From CAYQCE01 sp964415885 (GTDB lineage: Bacteria; Zixibacteria; MSB-5A5; JAABVY01; JAHJOQ01), in the NCBI GenBank assembly GCA_964415885.1, contig CAYQCE010000012.1, positions 1 to 64,000 on the forward strand: a stretch of 64,000 nt of DNA. Direction: 5' to 3'. The position numbers and the translations under genes are program-made. Every line of letters starts with the position of its first letter. The stretch's first letter is position 1. Below the pieces are notes generated by a model. It was not told where the DNA came from and made no database searches. It was given only the letters and a program-made list of their open reading frames with translations. Shown piece after piece: positions 50,685 to 60,126 of this stretch.

Positions 50685-50736
50685 AAACGAAGTGTGAGAC
50701 AGATTGGATAAACCCGAGCGAGGGATTTGGTCACGG

Positions 50737-51522
50737 ATGACATCAATTCTCAGTATCACACAATCGCAGCTCGAATTCTTCCTGCTTAGCCTGTTCAGAT
50801 CATCGGGGTTGCTGGCCATCGCACCGATTTTTAGCCAGCGGACGATTCCGGTTCAGGTGAAGATTGGATTTGCGATGCTGCTTGCGATCCTGACCTTTCC
50901 GTTCGCACAGCACGAGGCGTTTGTCTCACCCGACGGACTCGTCAATCTTCTGGCGATCGGTCTGACCGAATTCATGATGGGAGCGATGATAGGATTCATC
51001 TTCTACCTGCTCTTCGTCTCGGTTCAGTTCGCCGGGGGGATTGTTGGGTTTCAGATTGGTTTCGCAATTGTAAACGTCATAGACCCGACGACATCGCAGA
51101 ATATCTCGATCATCGGTCAGTTTCAGGGGATGATTGCGACGCTGCTCTTTTTCATCATGGACGGTCATCACATGATAATCGGCTCCATGATAGACAGCTT
51201 CAAGCTCATTCCGATGGGCACGGTTGCGTTTCAGTTCTCGAATGTCGACGCGTTGATACGCTTCAGCGCCGGGACGTTCGTTCTTGCAGTCAAGATAGCG
51301 AGTCCGGTGATGCTTGCGATATTCCTTACCGATTGCGCTCTCGGCATAGTGGCGCGAACTGTGCCACAGATGAATATCTTCATCATCGGTTTCCCAATTA
51401 AGATCATGTTCGGACTTCTCGTGGTAGGCATGACCCTTCCGGTTCTGGCCTATGTCTTCCAGAACGCCGTGCTGCGTCTGGATGAGAACCTGAGCAGTCT
51501 GATAGTCAGCTTGGCGAGGTAG
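50737..51522 (+). CDS. fliR: Flagellar export apparatus protein FliR
   Basis: Polytopic gate subunit, 261 residues from ATG 50737. An in-frame TTG at 50704 would begin only about nine bases after the predicted sigma-54 start, leaving no room for a ribosome site, so the ATG is preferred; GCGAGGGA lies upstream of it. Typical blocks: P-I-F-S-Q-R-T-I-P-V-Q-V-K-I-G, G-G-I-V-G-F-Q-I-G-F-A-I-V-N-V-I-D-P and P-Q-M-N-I-F-I-I-G-F-P-I-K. Confidence 0.94.
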   Translation: MTSILSITQSQLEFFLLSLFRSSGLLAIAPIFSQRTIPVQVKIGFAMLLAILTFPFAQHEAFVSPDGLVNLLAIGLTEFMMGAMIGFIFYLLFVSVQFAGGIVGFQIGFAIVNVIDPTTSQNISIIGQFQGMIATLLFFIMDGHHMIIGSMIDSFKLIPMGTVAFQFSNVDALIRFSAGTFVLAVKIASPVMLAIFLTDCALGIVARTVPQMNIFIIGFPIKIMFGLLVVGMTLPVLAYVFQNAVLRLDENLSSLIVSLAR

Positions 51523-51524
51523 AA

Positions 51525-52589
51525 GTGGCGGATAAGCCGGCACAAGAGAGAACCGAGAAAGCGACTCCGCGTAAGCGGGCGGAGGCGCGGAAGGAAGGAA
51601 AGGTAGCGCGATCGCAGGACCTGTCGTCCATGGCGATTCTGGTCTTTGGTATTGCGGCGCTATACTTCATCCTTCCGAGTTCGCTCGACACGATCGAGTC
51701 GTTCGCTCGATTCATGTTCGCAAATGCCAGTTCGCACTCTATCTCAGCGACCAATTTCACGCTCTATTTTCGGACAGCGCTTACGACGTTCGCGGTCGCG
51801 ATCGGGCCTATACTTCTGCTCCTCGCGACAATTGGGGTAGCAATCAACGTCCTTCAGGTCGGATTCATGATCACTACCAAGCCGATCGAGCCAAAGCTGG
51901 ACAAGCTCGATATTGTCCAGGGTTTGGCGAAGCTCGTCTCGATCAGATCTCTGTTCGAGCTATTCAAGAACGTTGCGAAACTTGCGGTGATTGGACTCGT
52001 GGCTTTCTACGCCGTTAAGTCGGAGCTCGACACGGTTCCGATTCTGCCGGACCTCTCGGTCAGTCAGATCCTCGGCACATTCGGTGCGGCGGCATTTCGA
52101 GTCGCAATCAAGTGCTCTATCGCGCTGATCGTGATTGCCGTTGTCGACTATGCATTCCAGAAGTGGGAATTCGAGAAGCAGCTTCGAATGACGAAGCAGG
52201 AGATAAAGGAAGAGGGCAAGGACACCGAAGGTAACCCGCAGATCAAGGGCAAGATTAAGCAGTTGCAGCGCGAGCAGTCGATGCGTCGGATGATGGCGGA
52301 TATCAAGAAGGCGGATGTCGTGGTCACGAACCCGACTGAGTTCGCGGTCGCGATTCGTTATGACTCCGACACTATGGACGCCCCGTCAGTGATAGCCAAA
52401 GGACAGCGTCTCGTGGCAAAGCGCATCAAGGAACTTGCGAATGAACATGATATACCGATCGTCGAAAACAAGCCTCTGGCGCGCGCACTGTTTAAGACGT
52501 GCGAAGTTGGCATGCAGATTCCGCCGAAGTTCTTCAAGGCTGTGGCGGAGGTGCTGGCTTATGTCTACAAACTAAAGGGTAAGGTCTGA
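51525..52589 (+). CDS. flhB: Flagellar export switch protein FlhB
   Basis: Switches export from hook to filament substrates. 354 residues with four helices and a cytosolic FlhBc domain (about 215-350). The N-terminus E-R-T-E-K-A-T-P-R-K-R is canonical. The autocleavage site is N-P-T-E (269-272) rather than the standard N-P-T-H; the cleaved Asn-Pro bond is intact, but the His is Glu. Start is GTG, two bases after fliR. Confidence 0.95.
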   Translation: MADKPAQERTEKATPRKRAEARKEGKVARSQDLSSMAILVFGIAALYFILPSSLDTIESFARFMFANASSHSISATNFTLYFRTALTTFAVAIGPILLLLATIGVAINVLQVGFMITTKPIEPKLDKLDIVQGLAKLVSIRSLFELFKNVAKLAVIGLVAFYAVKSELDTVPILPDLSVSQILGTFGAAAFRVAIKCSIALIVIAVVDYAFQKWEFEKQLRMTKQEIKEEGKDTEGNPQIKGKIKQLQREQSMRRMMADIKKADVVVTNPTEFAVAIRYDSDTMDAPSVIAKGQRLVAKRIKELANEHDIPIVENKPLARALFKTCEVGMQIPPKFFKAVAEVLAYVYKLKGKV

Positions 52590-54673
52590 TGGCGGGCGGC
52601 GCACTGTCAAAACTGACGAAACAAGCCGACATCTACATGGCTGTAGCCGTCGTAGGCGTGCTCATCGTGCTTATAGTGCCGGTTTCACCGCATCTTCTCG
52701 ACGTCTTGCTGGCTTTCAACATATCGATGTCGATAGTCATCCTTTTGACGACTCTCTACATTACGAAACCGCTCGAGCTGTCCGTGTTTCCCGGAATGCT
52801 TCTGATCGTGACTCTTCTGCGCCTCTCGCTGAACGTTGCGTCAACACGGCTGATTCTCGGCGAGGCATACGCGGGTGAAGTTATCAACGCGTTCGGTAAT
52901 TTCGTCGTGAAGGGAAACTACGTAGTCGGCTTCATCATCTTCCTGATACTCGTGGTGATCCAGTTCGTAGTAATCACCAAGGGTGCGGGGAGAATTTCCG
53001 AGGTTGCAGCGAGATTCACGTTGGATGCGATGCCCGGCAAGCAGATGGCGATCGATGCCGATCTGAACGCCGGTTTGATCAGCGAAACAGACGCTCGCCA
53101 GAGACGTGACAATATCGCAAGAGAGGCTGACTTCTACGGTGCCATGGATGGTGCCTCGAAGTTCGTACGAGGAGATGCAATCGCGGGGATATTGATTACC
53201 CTGATCAACGTGATCGGCGGCTTCATAATCGGGGCGCTTCAGAAAGGTATGAGCCTCAGCGAGGCGCTGACCACCTACACTCTACTCTCGGTCGGTGATG
53301 GTCTCGTTACACAGGTACCGGCGCTGATAATCTCAACGTCGGCCGGTATTCTCGTTACACGCGCGGCGGCGTCGTCGAATCTCGGGCAGGACATGTCGAC
53401 TCAGTTAACGCGAAGGCCGCGAGCGATTCTCGTCGCTTCCGGAATTCTGTTTCTCTTCGCAATCGTGCCGGGTCTGCCGACCATACCGTTTGGGTTCCTC
53501 GGAATCTTGACAGGCGTAGCCGGAATCACCCTTATCCGCAATCAGAAGATTCTGGAAGAGAAGAAGGAAGAGGAGCGTAAGGCTCCGACGAGGCAAGAAG
53601 GCGGAGAGACCACCGAGGCTCAGGCGGAGGATTTCCTCCGGCTCGATACGCTTGAGCTTGAAATTGGCTACGGCCTGATTCCGTTGGTCGACGCCGAACA
53701 GGGCGGTGACCTGCTGTCGCGTGTGAGCATGATTCGCAAACAGCTCGCACAGGAGCTGGGAATCATTGTGCCGCCGATACGAATCCGCGACAATGTTCAG
53801 CTAAAGCCAAACGAATACCAGGTAAAGGTGAAGGGGATTACGGTATCCTCATACGAGCTGATGGTCGATCATCTACTCGCGATCAATCCCGGAAATATCG
53901 AGGATGATCTTGACGGTTTTAATACGATCGATCCCGCATTCAGCCTTCCAGCCAAATGGATTGTCTCGAATTTGAGAGAACTCGCCGAGATGAAGGGCTT
54001 TACCGTAGTCGAACCGGCAGCCGTTATCGCAACTCATCTCAGTGAGGTCGTGAAGAACCACTCCGGAGAGATACTGACCAGGCAGGATACACAGAATCTC
54101 GTGGATGCTGTCAAAAGAGATGCTCCCGCCGCAGTTGAGGGTGTGGTCCCGGATATCGTCTCTCTCAGCGCGCTTCACAAGGTGCTTCAAAATCTCCTGA
54201 CTGAGCGCGTGGGTATTCGCGATATGCAGAGCATCCTGGAAACTCTCGCTGACTATGGCGAGGCTACCAAGGACCCGGATGTTCTCGCGGAATACTGCCG
54301 TTACGCCCTTCGCAGGACGATCTCGAGCATGCATCTGAATCCCGACGGCAAGATGAACGTGATCACACTCGATCCGAACCTTGAGAAGATTCTTGCCGAC
54401 TCCGTGCAGTCACAGAAGACAGGTATAACGTTTGTGCTGCCGCCTGAGGTGACCGAGAAGATCCTGATCAAGGTCGGTGAGCAGACAACGAAAGTCGCCG
54501 AAACGGGCGAGACGCCGATCATTCTCGTGCCCGCCAATATCCGGCTTGCATTGAGGCGGTTGCTGTCTTCTTTCAAGCCCCCGGTATCGGTGCTGTCATA
54601 CAATGAAATACTACCCGAAATCGAAGTCTATTCTGTCGCAACAGTAGGATTGGATGAGTCAAATGAGGATTAA
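52589..54673 (+). CDS. flhA: Flagellar export apparatus protein FlhA
   Basis: Major export gate protein, 694 residues with about eight N-terminal helices and a large cytosolic domain (from about 330) that docks chaperone-substrate complexes. The FHIPEP signature region is clear: R-L-S-L-N-V-A-S-T-R-L-I-L, F-T-L-D-A-M-P-G-K-Q-M-A-I-D-A-D-L and D-G-A-S-K-F-V-R-G-D-A-I-A-G. Overlaps flhB by one base. Confidence 0.96.
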   Translation: MAGGALSKLTKQADIYMAVAVVGVLIVLIVPVSPHLLDVLLAFNISMSIVILLTTLYITKPLELSVFPGMLLIVTLLRLSLNVASTRLILGEAYAGEVINAFGNFVVKGNYVVGFIIFLILVVIQFVVITKGAGRISEVAARFTLDAMPGKQMAIDADLNAGLISETDARQRRDNIAREADFYGAMDGASKFVRGDAIAGILITLINVIGGFIIGALQKGMSLSEALTTYTLLSVGDGLVTQVPALIISTSAGILVTRAAASSNLGQDMSTQLTRRPRAILVASGILFLFAIVPGLPTIPFGFLGILTGVAGITLIRNQKILEEKKEEERKAPTRQEGGETTEAQAEDFLRLDTLELEIGYGLIPLVDAEQGGDLLSRVSMIRKQLAQELGIIVPPIRIRDNVQLKPNEYQVKVKGITVSSYELMVDHLLAINPGNIEDDLDGFNTIDPAFSLPAKWIVSNLRELAEMKGFTVVEPAAVIATHLSEVVKNHSGEILTRQDTQNLVDAVKRDAPAAVEGVVPDIVSLSALHKVLQNLLTERVGIRDMQSILETLADYGEATKDPDVLAEYCRYALRRTISSMHLNPDGKMNVITLDPNLEKILADSVQSQKTGITFVLPPEVTEKILIKVGEQTTKVAETGETPIILVPANIRLALRRLLSSFKPPVSVLSYNEILPEIEVYSVATVGLDESNED

Positions 54674-55769
54674 GAATTTTCAGGCAGAGACCGTTTCAGA
54701 AGCTCTGACAATGGTCAAAAAAGAGCTCGGCTCGGACGCGGTCATTATGAAGACGACGCCGCTCGAGAACGGCAATGATCCGCGAAAGCCGGGCAAGCGC
54801 GTATTTCAGGTCACAGCTTGTGTGGACGATGGTGGACTTCCGAGCTCCGGCAAAAGCGCCCAGAGGACTGCCCATGTCAGGTCTGTGGCGGATGAGAGCG
54901 ACATTAGATCAATCAACGAGTGTCTAAACGATCTTCGGAAAAATCTGCGGACATTGATTCTCTCCGGCCGGGTGCGGGTGAAGGCAAGCGAGATCAAGGA
55001 TGCTATGGTGCCGTTCTACCAGCACCTGACTCTGAAAGAGATCGATCCGCTTCTGGCCGAAAGGATACTTCTGAAGCTTGACAAGGGTGAGATCGACTTT
55101 GGAGATGAGATGCTCGCCTGGGAGATGATCGGCAAGACCCTCCGTGAGATGATTGTCGATCCGATCGAGATCAAGCTGTTCGCCGGCAAGCCGACTCGCG
55201 TTGCGGTCGTTGGTCCCCCGGGGGCAGGCAAGAGCTCGCTCGTTGCCAAGCTGGCCTCACATTTCGTAGCGAACAAGAAGGCCCGGGTCACACTCGTGTC
55301 TATCGACGATTTCAAGCCGACTGCCACCGACGAACTCGAACGGTACGGTCGACTCCTTAACATCGAGTGCATGCGCGGTGAGGAGATGGTTCCGGCAGCG
55401 GAGGCCTCCGGTCTCGTGCTGATCGATTCTGCCGGAATTCCGGTTGGTTCCGCCGATGAGATCTATCTGCTTAAAGAGAAGCTCGAGATGCAGGGCGTCA
55501 ACGAGACCTATCTGGTTCTGCCGGCATACTGCCGCTGGGATGATATCCGCCGCTGGTACGATTTCTTTAAGCCGATAGGATTGACCGCCGCCGCCATGAC
55601 TTTCGTCGATCAGGCATCCACACTCGGCGCAGCGATCAATCTCTCGGCTATGGAGCGCATACCGCTTTCCTACATCTCCAAGGGCAGGACTTCAGTGACG
55701 GATGTAATGCCGATGGATATCGACAGGGTAATCAGAAGAATAGTTGGAACAGTTGGGGGCATCGTATGA
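54654..55769 (+). CDS. flhF: Flagellar SRP-type GTPase FlhF, divergent G motifs
   Basis: Sets flagellar position and number. 371 residues: a basic N-domain beginning M-R-I-K-N-F-Q-A (4-11), A-L-T-M-V-K-K-E-L-G-S-D-A-V-I, then an SRP-like G domain. The P-loop is G-P-P-G-A-G-K-S-S (187-195). The G3 box reads D-S-A-G-I (258-262) instead of D-T-A-G-R, and G4 reads T-F-V-D-Q (316-320) instead of T-K-L/T-D-E, so guanine recognition may be altered. A Met at 54663 is an alternative start. Overlaps flhA by 20 bases and flhG by 4. Confidence 0.88.
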   Translation: MSQMRIKNFQAETVSEALTMVKKELGSDAVIMKTTPLENGNDPRKPGKRVFQVTACVDDGGLPSSGKSAQRTAHVRSVADESDIRSINECLNDLRKNLRTLILSGRVRVKASEIKDAMVPFYQHLTLKEIDPLLAERILLKLDKGEIDFGDEMLAWEMIGKTLREMIVDPIEIKLFAGKPTRVAVVGPPGAGKSSLVAKLASHFVANKKARVTLVSIDDFKPTATDELERYGRLLNIECMRGEEMVPAAEASGLVLIDSAGIPVGSADEIYLLKEKLEMQGVNETYLVLPAYCRWDDIRRWYDFFKPIGLTAAAMTFVDQASTLGAAINLSAMERIPLSYISKGRTSVTDVMPMDIDRVIRRIVGTVGGIV

Positions 55770-56719
55770 GCATGACACAGAATCTCAGAGCGAGACTTAC
55801 GGGTCTCGGCAGGCCGCTTTCAGTAGCGGTTGCATCCGGAAAGGGTGGAGTAGGGAAGAGCATAATCAGCCTCTCGCTGGCTGTAGAGCATTCATCACAT
55901 GGCGTGCGGACTCTCTTGATCGATGGCGATATCGGACTCGGCAATCAGCATCTACTGGCCAATGTGACGCCGATGTTCACGATCGAGGACGTTCTGGCCG
56001 GGAGCTGCAGAGTGGAAGAGGCTTCGCTCAAGCTCAACGAGAATCTGACACTGATTCCCGCGAGGAGCGGATTTTCCGATACCGAAGTGGATGTTTCGCT
56101 CTCGACCGACGACGTACGGACGCTGCTATCCTGGATGAAAAACCACTTTGACCTCATTCTGGTCGATACTGCGGCGGGGATATCTCCGCGCGTTACACAG
56201 ATCGCAGGTCTGACTGACATGGTGCTAATGGTGACCACGCCTGATATAGCGGCGGTTGCGGATTCATACGCCGTCACCAAGTACCTGGTGAAGACGAATG
56301 CGTCTACTCGCGTCGCGTTCGTGATCAATCGTGTCACAAAGGATCGCGAGGGTCGTCAGACTGCACAGAATTTGAACAGAATGACTCGCAAGTTCCTCCG
56401 GTTGGCACTGCCGGACGTACCGATAATCAGAGAACACATGGGGCTGAAACATATCCTTCTGTCTCGCAACATATTAGTACCCGGGTTTGAGGACAGGGAC
56501 TGGAGCCGAGGAATAAGAGATGCTGTGTCTGCGATCTGCGACACGATGCCGGATGACCTAAGTCATTGGACTCAAGGTTATTGGGAAGCGGTCGGAGGTA
56601 CCGAAACTCTAAATTCCCATACAATAAATGTCGATAGGAACAATGAGGCTCTGATACAGGGGGGTAGTGCGTCCCGTTTTGATCGTCAAGAAGTAACTGC
56701 AGGGAAGGACTCTCTATGA
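55766..56719 (+). CDS. flhG: MinD-like ATPase FlhG (FleN/YlxH)
   Basis: ParA/MinD-family ATPase that counts flagella and antagonises FlhF. 317 residues with a deviant Walker A, S-G-K-G-G-V-G-K-S (24-32), then L-I-D-G-D-I-G-L-G-N and D-T-A-A-G-I. Overlaps flhF by ATGA, and its own stop overlaps fliA. It is usually involved in controlling NtrC-type activators such as FleQ in other bacteria; one such regulator is encoded at 22.7 kb. Confidence 0.94.
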   Translation: MSMTQNLRARLTGLGRPLSVAVASGKGGVGKSIISLSLAVEHSSHGVRTLLIDGDIGLGNQHLLANVTPMFTIEDVLAGSCRVEEASLKLNENLTLIPARSGFSDTEVDVSLSTDDVRTLLSWMKNHFDLILVDTAAGISPRVTQIAGLTDMVLMVTTPDIAAVADSYAVTKYLVKTNASTRVAFVINRVTKDREGRQTAQNLNRMTRKFLRLALPDVPIIREHMGLKHILLSRNILVPGFEDRDWSRGIRDAVSAICDTMPDDLSHWTQGYWEAVGGTETLNSHTINVDRNNEALIQGGSASRFDRQEVTAGKDSL

Positions 56720-57477
56720 AGGCGAAAGAACAAATCTGGGAAACATATCGCCGAACCGGTGATCCTGAAGCGCGGGAGAAACTGCTGGTCCGATATCTCC
56801 CGTTAGTGAAGAACGTTGCAGGGCGCATGGCGATGGGATTCCCGAAGTCAGTCGAAGTTTCAGACCTTGTAAACACGGGCGTTATCGGTCTCATCGAAGC
56901 CTTCAGCAATTTTGACCCGGCGAGAGGAGTGAAATTCGAGACATACGCCGTACCGAGAATCAGGGGAGCGATTCTGGATGAACTCCGTGCGCTCGACTGG
57001 GTGCCGCGCTCGACGCGTGCCAAGTCGAGGGAGATCGAACGAGCGCTTGTCAAGCTCGTCCACAATCTCGGCCGCAATCCGAATGACGAGGAGCTCTCCG
57101 CTCATCTGAATATAAGTGTAAAGGAACTTCATACAGCGCTGAATGATGTCGCGAGCACAACGATACTCTCCTTAGACGAGATGATCTACGGCGAGGAGGA
57201 CAATCGTCAGATTCCCCGCGTGGAGACCGTCGAAGACAGATCGAGCGACACCATTCTGGCAAACATCGAGAAGAGTCAGCTGAGGGCGTTTCTTGTAGTC
57301 GCGATCTCGAATCTGACGGAACAGGAAAAGCTCGTAATAGCGCTCTACTACTACGAAGAGCTAACGCTCAAGGAAATCGGCGAAGTGATGCAGATTTCGG
57401 AATCTCGCGTATCGCAGATTCATACGAAATCGATCCTGAAACTTCGCGGGATGGTTCGAGACAAGTTTGGCCTGTAA
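56716..57477 (+). CDS. fliA: Flagellar sigma factor FliA (sigma-28, WhiG type)
   Basis: RNA polymerase sigma factor for late flagellar and chemotaxis genes. 253 residues with region 2 (D-L-V-N-T-G-V-I-G-L-I-E-A ... F-E-T-Y-A-V-P-R-I-R-G-A-I-L-D-E-L-R), region 3 (I-E-R-A-L-V-K-L) and region 4 with its helix-turn-helix (L-T-L-K-E-I-G-E-V-M-Q-I-S-E-S-R-V-S-Q-I-H). No flgM anti-sigma gene is adjacent. Overlaps flhG by four bases. Confidence 0.96.
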   Translation: MKAKEQIWETYRRTGDPEAREKLLVRYLPLVKNVAGRMAMGFPKSVEVSDLVNTGVIGLIEAFSNFDPARGVKFETYAVPRIRGAILDELRALDWVPRSTRAKSREIERALVKLVHNLGRNPNDEELSAHLNISVKELHTALNDVASTTILSLDEMIYGEEDNRQIPRVETVEDRSSDTILANIEKSQLRAFLVVAISNLTEQEKLVIALYYYEELTLKEIGEVMQISESRVSQIHTKSILKLRGMVRDKFGL

Positions 57478-57496
57478 ATCCGAGAGGGTGATTGAA

Positions 57497-57781
57497 ATGG
57501 TCCGGCCGATTGAGGCGATTGACAACCTTGCCAAGACACTTGCCGCCGAGAAAGTAAACAGCATTCAAAAAGCTGCCCCCGATATGGAACAGCGGGAATT
57601 CTCGAAGCAGGTGCAAAACAAGGAAGCCGAAAAGCGCGAGAAGGCGAAGCCATCCGGAAAGACGGATGAGGTCATCATCCAGGGTGAGCATCAGAAGAAG
57701 GACGACGGACAGAAGAAAAAGAAGGACGAGAAAGAACGGAAAGAGAAGAGATCGGAGACTCATCTCGATCTGAAAGCATAA
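57497..57781 (+). CDS. Small charged flagellar-operon protein, 94 aa
   Basis: Unrecognised function. From ATG 57497 (GAGAGGGTG upstream) it encodes M-V-R-P-I-E-A-I-D-N-L-A-K, a middle with K-Q-V-Q-N-K-E-A-E, and a very Lys/Glu-rich, likely disordered or helical C-terminus. It lies 19 bases after fliA, in the same operon. A longer frame from inside fliA is rejected for lack of a ribosome site. Confidence 0.65.
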   Translation: MVRPIEAIDNLAKTLAAEKVNSIQKAAPDMEQREFSKQVQNKEAEKREKAKPSGKTDEVIIQGEHQKKDDGQKKKKDEKERKEKRSETHLDLKA

Positions 57782-57788
57782 GGGAGTC

Positions 57789-58124
57789 ATGATGACAAAC
57801 TACCAGATATTGGAGATCGCAATCGACATCGGATTCTTCCTCACGATCGTATCGATCACTGTGATTTTCGCGATCCTGAGAGAGAAGTCGATCAGGAAGT
57901 CACTGGCCGGCAGGGCAACCAATGAGGGCAGAGACTTCAACAGAGTTTTGAGCGAGGCCGCCAGTACGGTTCCGTCCGTGGATGATCTCGACATCGAAAG
58001 CAGGCCTCGCAGGCGACCGGTCGATGGCACGAGAGCGTCTCACAAGCCCGTACCGGTTGCGGCATCGACGAGCGGATTGTCACGAGCTGAGCAGGAATTC
58101 CTTAAAAACATTGCAGTAGAGTAG
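57789..58124 (+). CDS. Small membrane-anchored flagellar-operon protein, 111 aa
   Basis: One transmembrane helix (about 8-28, I-A-I-D-I-G-F-F-L-T-I-V-S-I-T-V-I-F-A-I) and a basic cytosolic tail containing R-P-R-R-R-P and an A-E-Q-E-F-L-K end. No family is recognised with confidence; similar small membrane proteins follow fliA-like genes in other phyla. GGGAG precedes the ATGATG start. Confidence 0.6.
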   Translation: MMTNYQILEIAIDIGFFLTIVSITVIFAILREKSIRKSLAGRATNEGRDFNRVLSEAASTVPSVDDLDIESRPRRRPVDGTRASHKPVPVAASTSGLSRAEQEFLKNIAVE

Positions 58125-58156
58125 GGTCACAGCACGCCGGGTGAAAGGAATCACTA

Positions 58157-59347
58157 ATGACTGCGGACACACCGTTTTATATCCACAAGGTCGAGTGCCC
58201 GATCTGTAATACGATAAACCAATTCGAGACGATAAAAGTCGGCGCCTACAAGGAAGAAGGAAAAGACACGGACTTCAGACCCATCGGAATCCGATGGATG
58301 AACCCGAAGTATCAGAGGTACAATCCTGCTCTATTTTTCGTTGCGACCTGCTCGAAGTGCTTTTACAGCCGAGAGTACACGTCGAAATTCAGAGAGTGGC
58401 AAAAGGACATGCAGTTCCGTAATTATCGCCTGAAGACGATCAAAAGACTTCATGTCGATCACCTCGCTCTCGAGAACAGCACGATGCAGCTCCTCGGTAC
58501 CAGGCTTGATCCCGAGAAGTATCCGCTTCAGACCGCAATAAACAAGTTGCTTCTCGCTGTATACGATGAGCTTCTGCTCGAACGCCACTCGAATATGGAT
58601 ATCGCACGCTTTTACATCAGAGTGGCATGGCTCTTTAGAGAAGGCAAATCCGCCGACACTACAGACCGGGATGTGTATCTCGGATATCTATCCAATCTTG
58701 GGGAGGACGTACGGAGTCTCCACTCAATATTCTATCGCCTTGACGAATTAATGAACAACCTAAGTCTATCCATTAACAGCCATATATCAGATCCGAGTTT
58801 TGAATCCAATCCGCTGGCATCTGATCTGAAAGGCGCATATTCGGAGGCACTGAATCACCTTTCCTCGGCAAATAAGCAGCTCGGCTCTGCAATCGAGCAT
58901 ATTCAGGAGACCATCAATGTGTCCAGCACAGTCTCACTGACCGCGGTCGAGGAAGACGCATTCTCGATGCCGTATATCGAGCATCAGTCATACAGGGACT
59001 TCCTTAGGAACGTGAAGGATCAGTGGGAGTATACACCGCTCACCGAGCACGATGCCCTGAAGTTCGCATTCGAATTCTACAGGGCTTCATACGAGAGCGG
59101 TCACGAGGTGTCGCTCGGAAATCAGAAGATCCAGGTCGAGTACCTGATGGCCGAACTCTGCAGACGATTGCACAGATATAACGAGGCAAAAAAGTACTTC
59201 AATGCCGCCATTCGAAGCGCGCAGGAGTTCATTTACGAACGCAGAGGCGACAAGGGCGCCACAGCGCTTGCACGAAAGATACTCGACCTTGCTCTCACGC
59301 AGGGCAAGCTGAATCTGCAGGCGGCTGCTCCCGCGGAGGCAAGATGA
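58157..59347 (+). CDS. DUF2225 family protein with TPR-like C-terminal region
   Basis: 396 residues. The N-terminal DUF2225 domain (about 5-80) carries two CxxC knuckles, C-P-I-C (14-17) and C-S-K-C (65-68), with F-E-T-I-K-V-G-A-Y-K-E-E-G-K-D-T-D-F; the Cys likely bind zinc. The C-terminal helical half resembles TPR repeats (L-M-A-E-L-C-R-R-L-H-R-Y-N-E-A-K-K-Y-F-N-A-A-I). The function is unknown; presence within a flagellar operon suggests a motility-related adaptor. GAAAGGAA precedes the ATG. Confidence 0.8.
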   Translation: MTADTPFYIHKVECPICNTINQFETIKVGAYKEEGKDTDFRPIGIRWMNPKYQRYNPALFFVATCSKCFYSREYTSKFREWQKDMQFRNYRLKTIKRLHVDHLALENSTMQLLGTRLDPEKYPLQTAINKLLLAVYDELLLERHSNMDIARFYIRVAWLFREGKSADTTDRDVYLGYLSNLGEDVRSLHSIFYRLDELMNNLSLSINSHISDPSFESNPLASDLKGAYSEALNHLSSANKQLGSAIEHIQETINVSSTVSLTAVEEDAFSMPYIEHQSYRDFLRNVKDQWEYTPLTEHDALKFAFEFYRASYESGHEVSLGNQKIQVEYLMAELCRRLHRYNEAKKYFNAAIRSAQEFIYERRGDKGATALARKILDLALTQGKLNLQAAAPAEAR

Positions 59348-60105
59348 GCGATCGGGCCACACGAAAGGTTTGCGGAAATGAGAAAGAGCTTCAGGTGTGG
59401 GACAGGCTTGAACTTGAGTTTGAAGAGAAGGAGCAGAAGGGGGAGTATATCACACGTGTCGAGGATCTCGCCGAGATCGGCGTTGTGGTTGCGCGCCCCG
59501 AGTGGATTTCCGGCGAACCGCTTTTGAAAAACGGTGCAATCTGCAGTGTGACGTTCGTTCGCCCTACATGTGCTTACGGTTTTTCGGCCAAGATCAAGCG
59601 GCTCCCGCGAAATGGGCAGCGGGAATTCTACCTCTTGTCTCATCCGCGAAGTGTCAAGCGAATCCAGCGACGCAGATATGTCAGAGTTGATGTTTCGCTG
59701 CCGTTCAAATTCAAGGTCCTCGAGGAACTCAGTGAAGAAGTGGGCTTTGACGAGATCGAGTGGGAGGAGGCTATCACTCGTAATCTGTCCGCCGGGGGAG
59801 TCGGGTTTGAGTGCGACAGGAGACTGGACGCTGACGTTCCCATCACGGTTGCCATCGAAATTCCGGAGCGAGAGAAGATCGTGCGATCTATTGCGCGTAT
59901 CGCGCGGATAATCGAAGAAGAGGAGGGAAGGTACCTGATCGGGTTGGAGATTCTACACAACGCGAATATCCAGAGCGCGTTCAAGTCGCTCAAGCTCGAT
60001 CGAATTCCCGACAGATACAAGCGATTCTCCGATAAGGATCGGAATGATCTTGCGAATTTCGTTTTTGCCGAAGAGGTCGCTATTCGAAGAAGAAACATGG
60101 TTTAG
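59344..60105 (+). CDS. PilZ-domain c-di-GMP receptor with YcgR-type N-terminal domain
   Basis: 253 residues. A beta-barrel N-terminal domain (about 15-105) precedes a PilZ domain (about 106-225) with the c-di-GMP-binding R-R-R-Y-V-R (Arg110 and Arg114) and N-L-S-A-G-G (147-152) motifs. YcgR-type proteins brake the flagellar motor when c-di-GMP is high. Overlaps the DUF2225 gene by four bases. Confidence 0.88.
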   Translation: MSDRATRKVCGNEKELQVWDRLELEFEEKEQKGEYITRVEDLAEIGVVVARPEWISGEPLLKNGAICSVTFVRPTCAYGFSAKIKRLPRNGQREFYLLSHPRSVKRIQRRRYVRVDVSLPFKFKVLEELSEEVGFDEIEWEEAITRNLSAGGVGFECDRRLDADVPITVAIEIPEREKIVRSIARIARIIEEEEGRYLIGLEILHNANIQSAFKSLKLDRIPDRYKRFSDKDRNDLANFVFAEEVAIRRRNMV

Positions 60106-60126
60106 GCACTATATAGGAGGCCACAA

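Noticed and set aside
50704..50736. TTG start for FliR
   Set aside because: It would lie about nine bases from the predicted sigma-54 transcription start, too close for a ribosome site.
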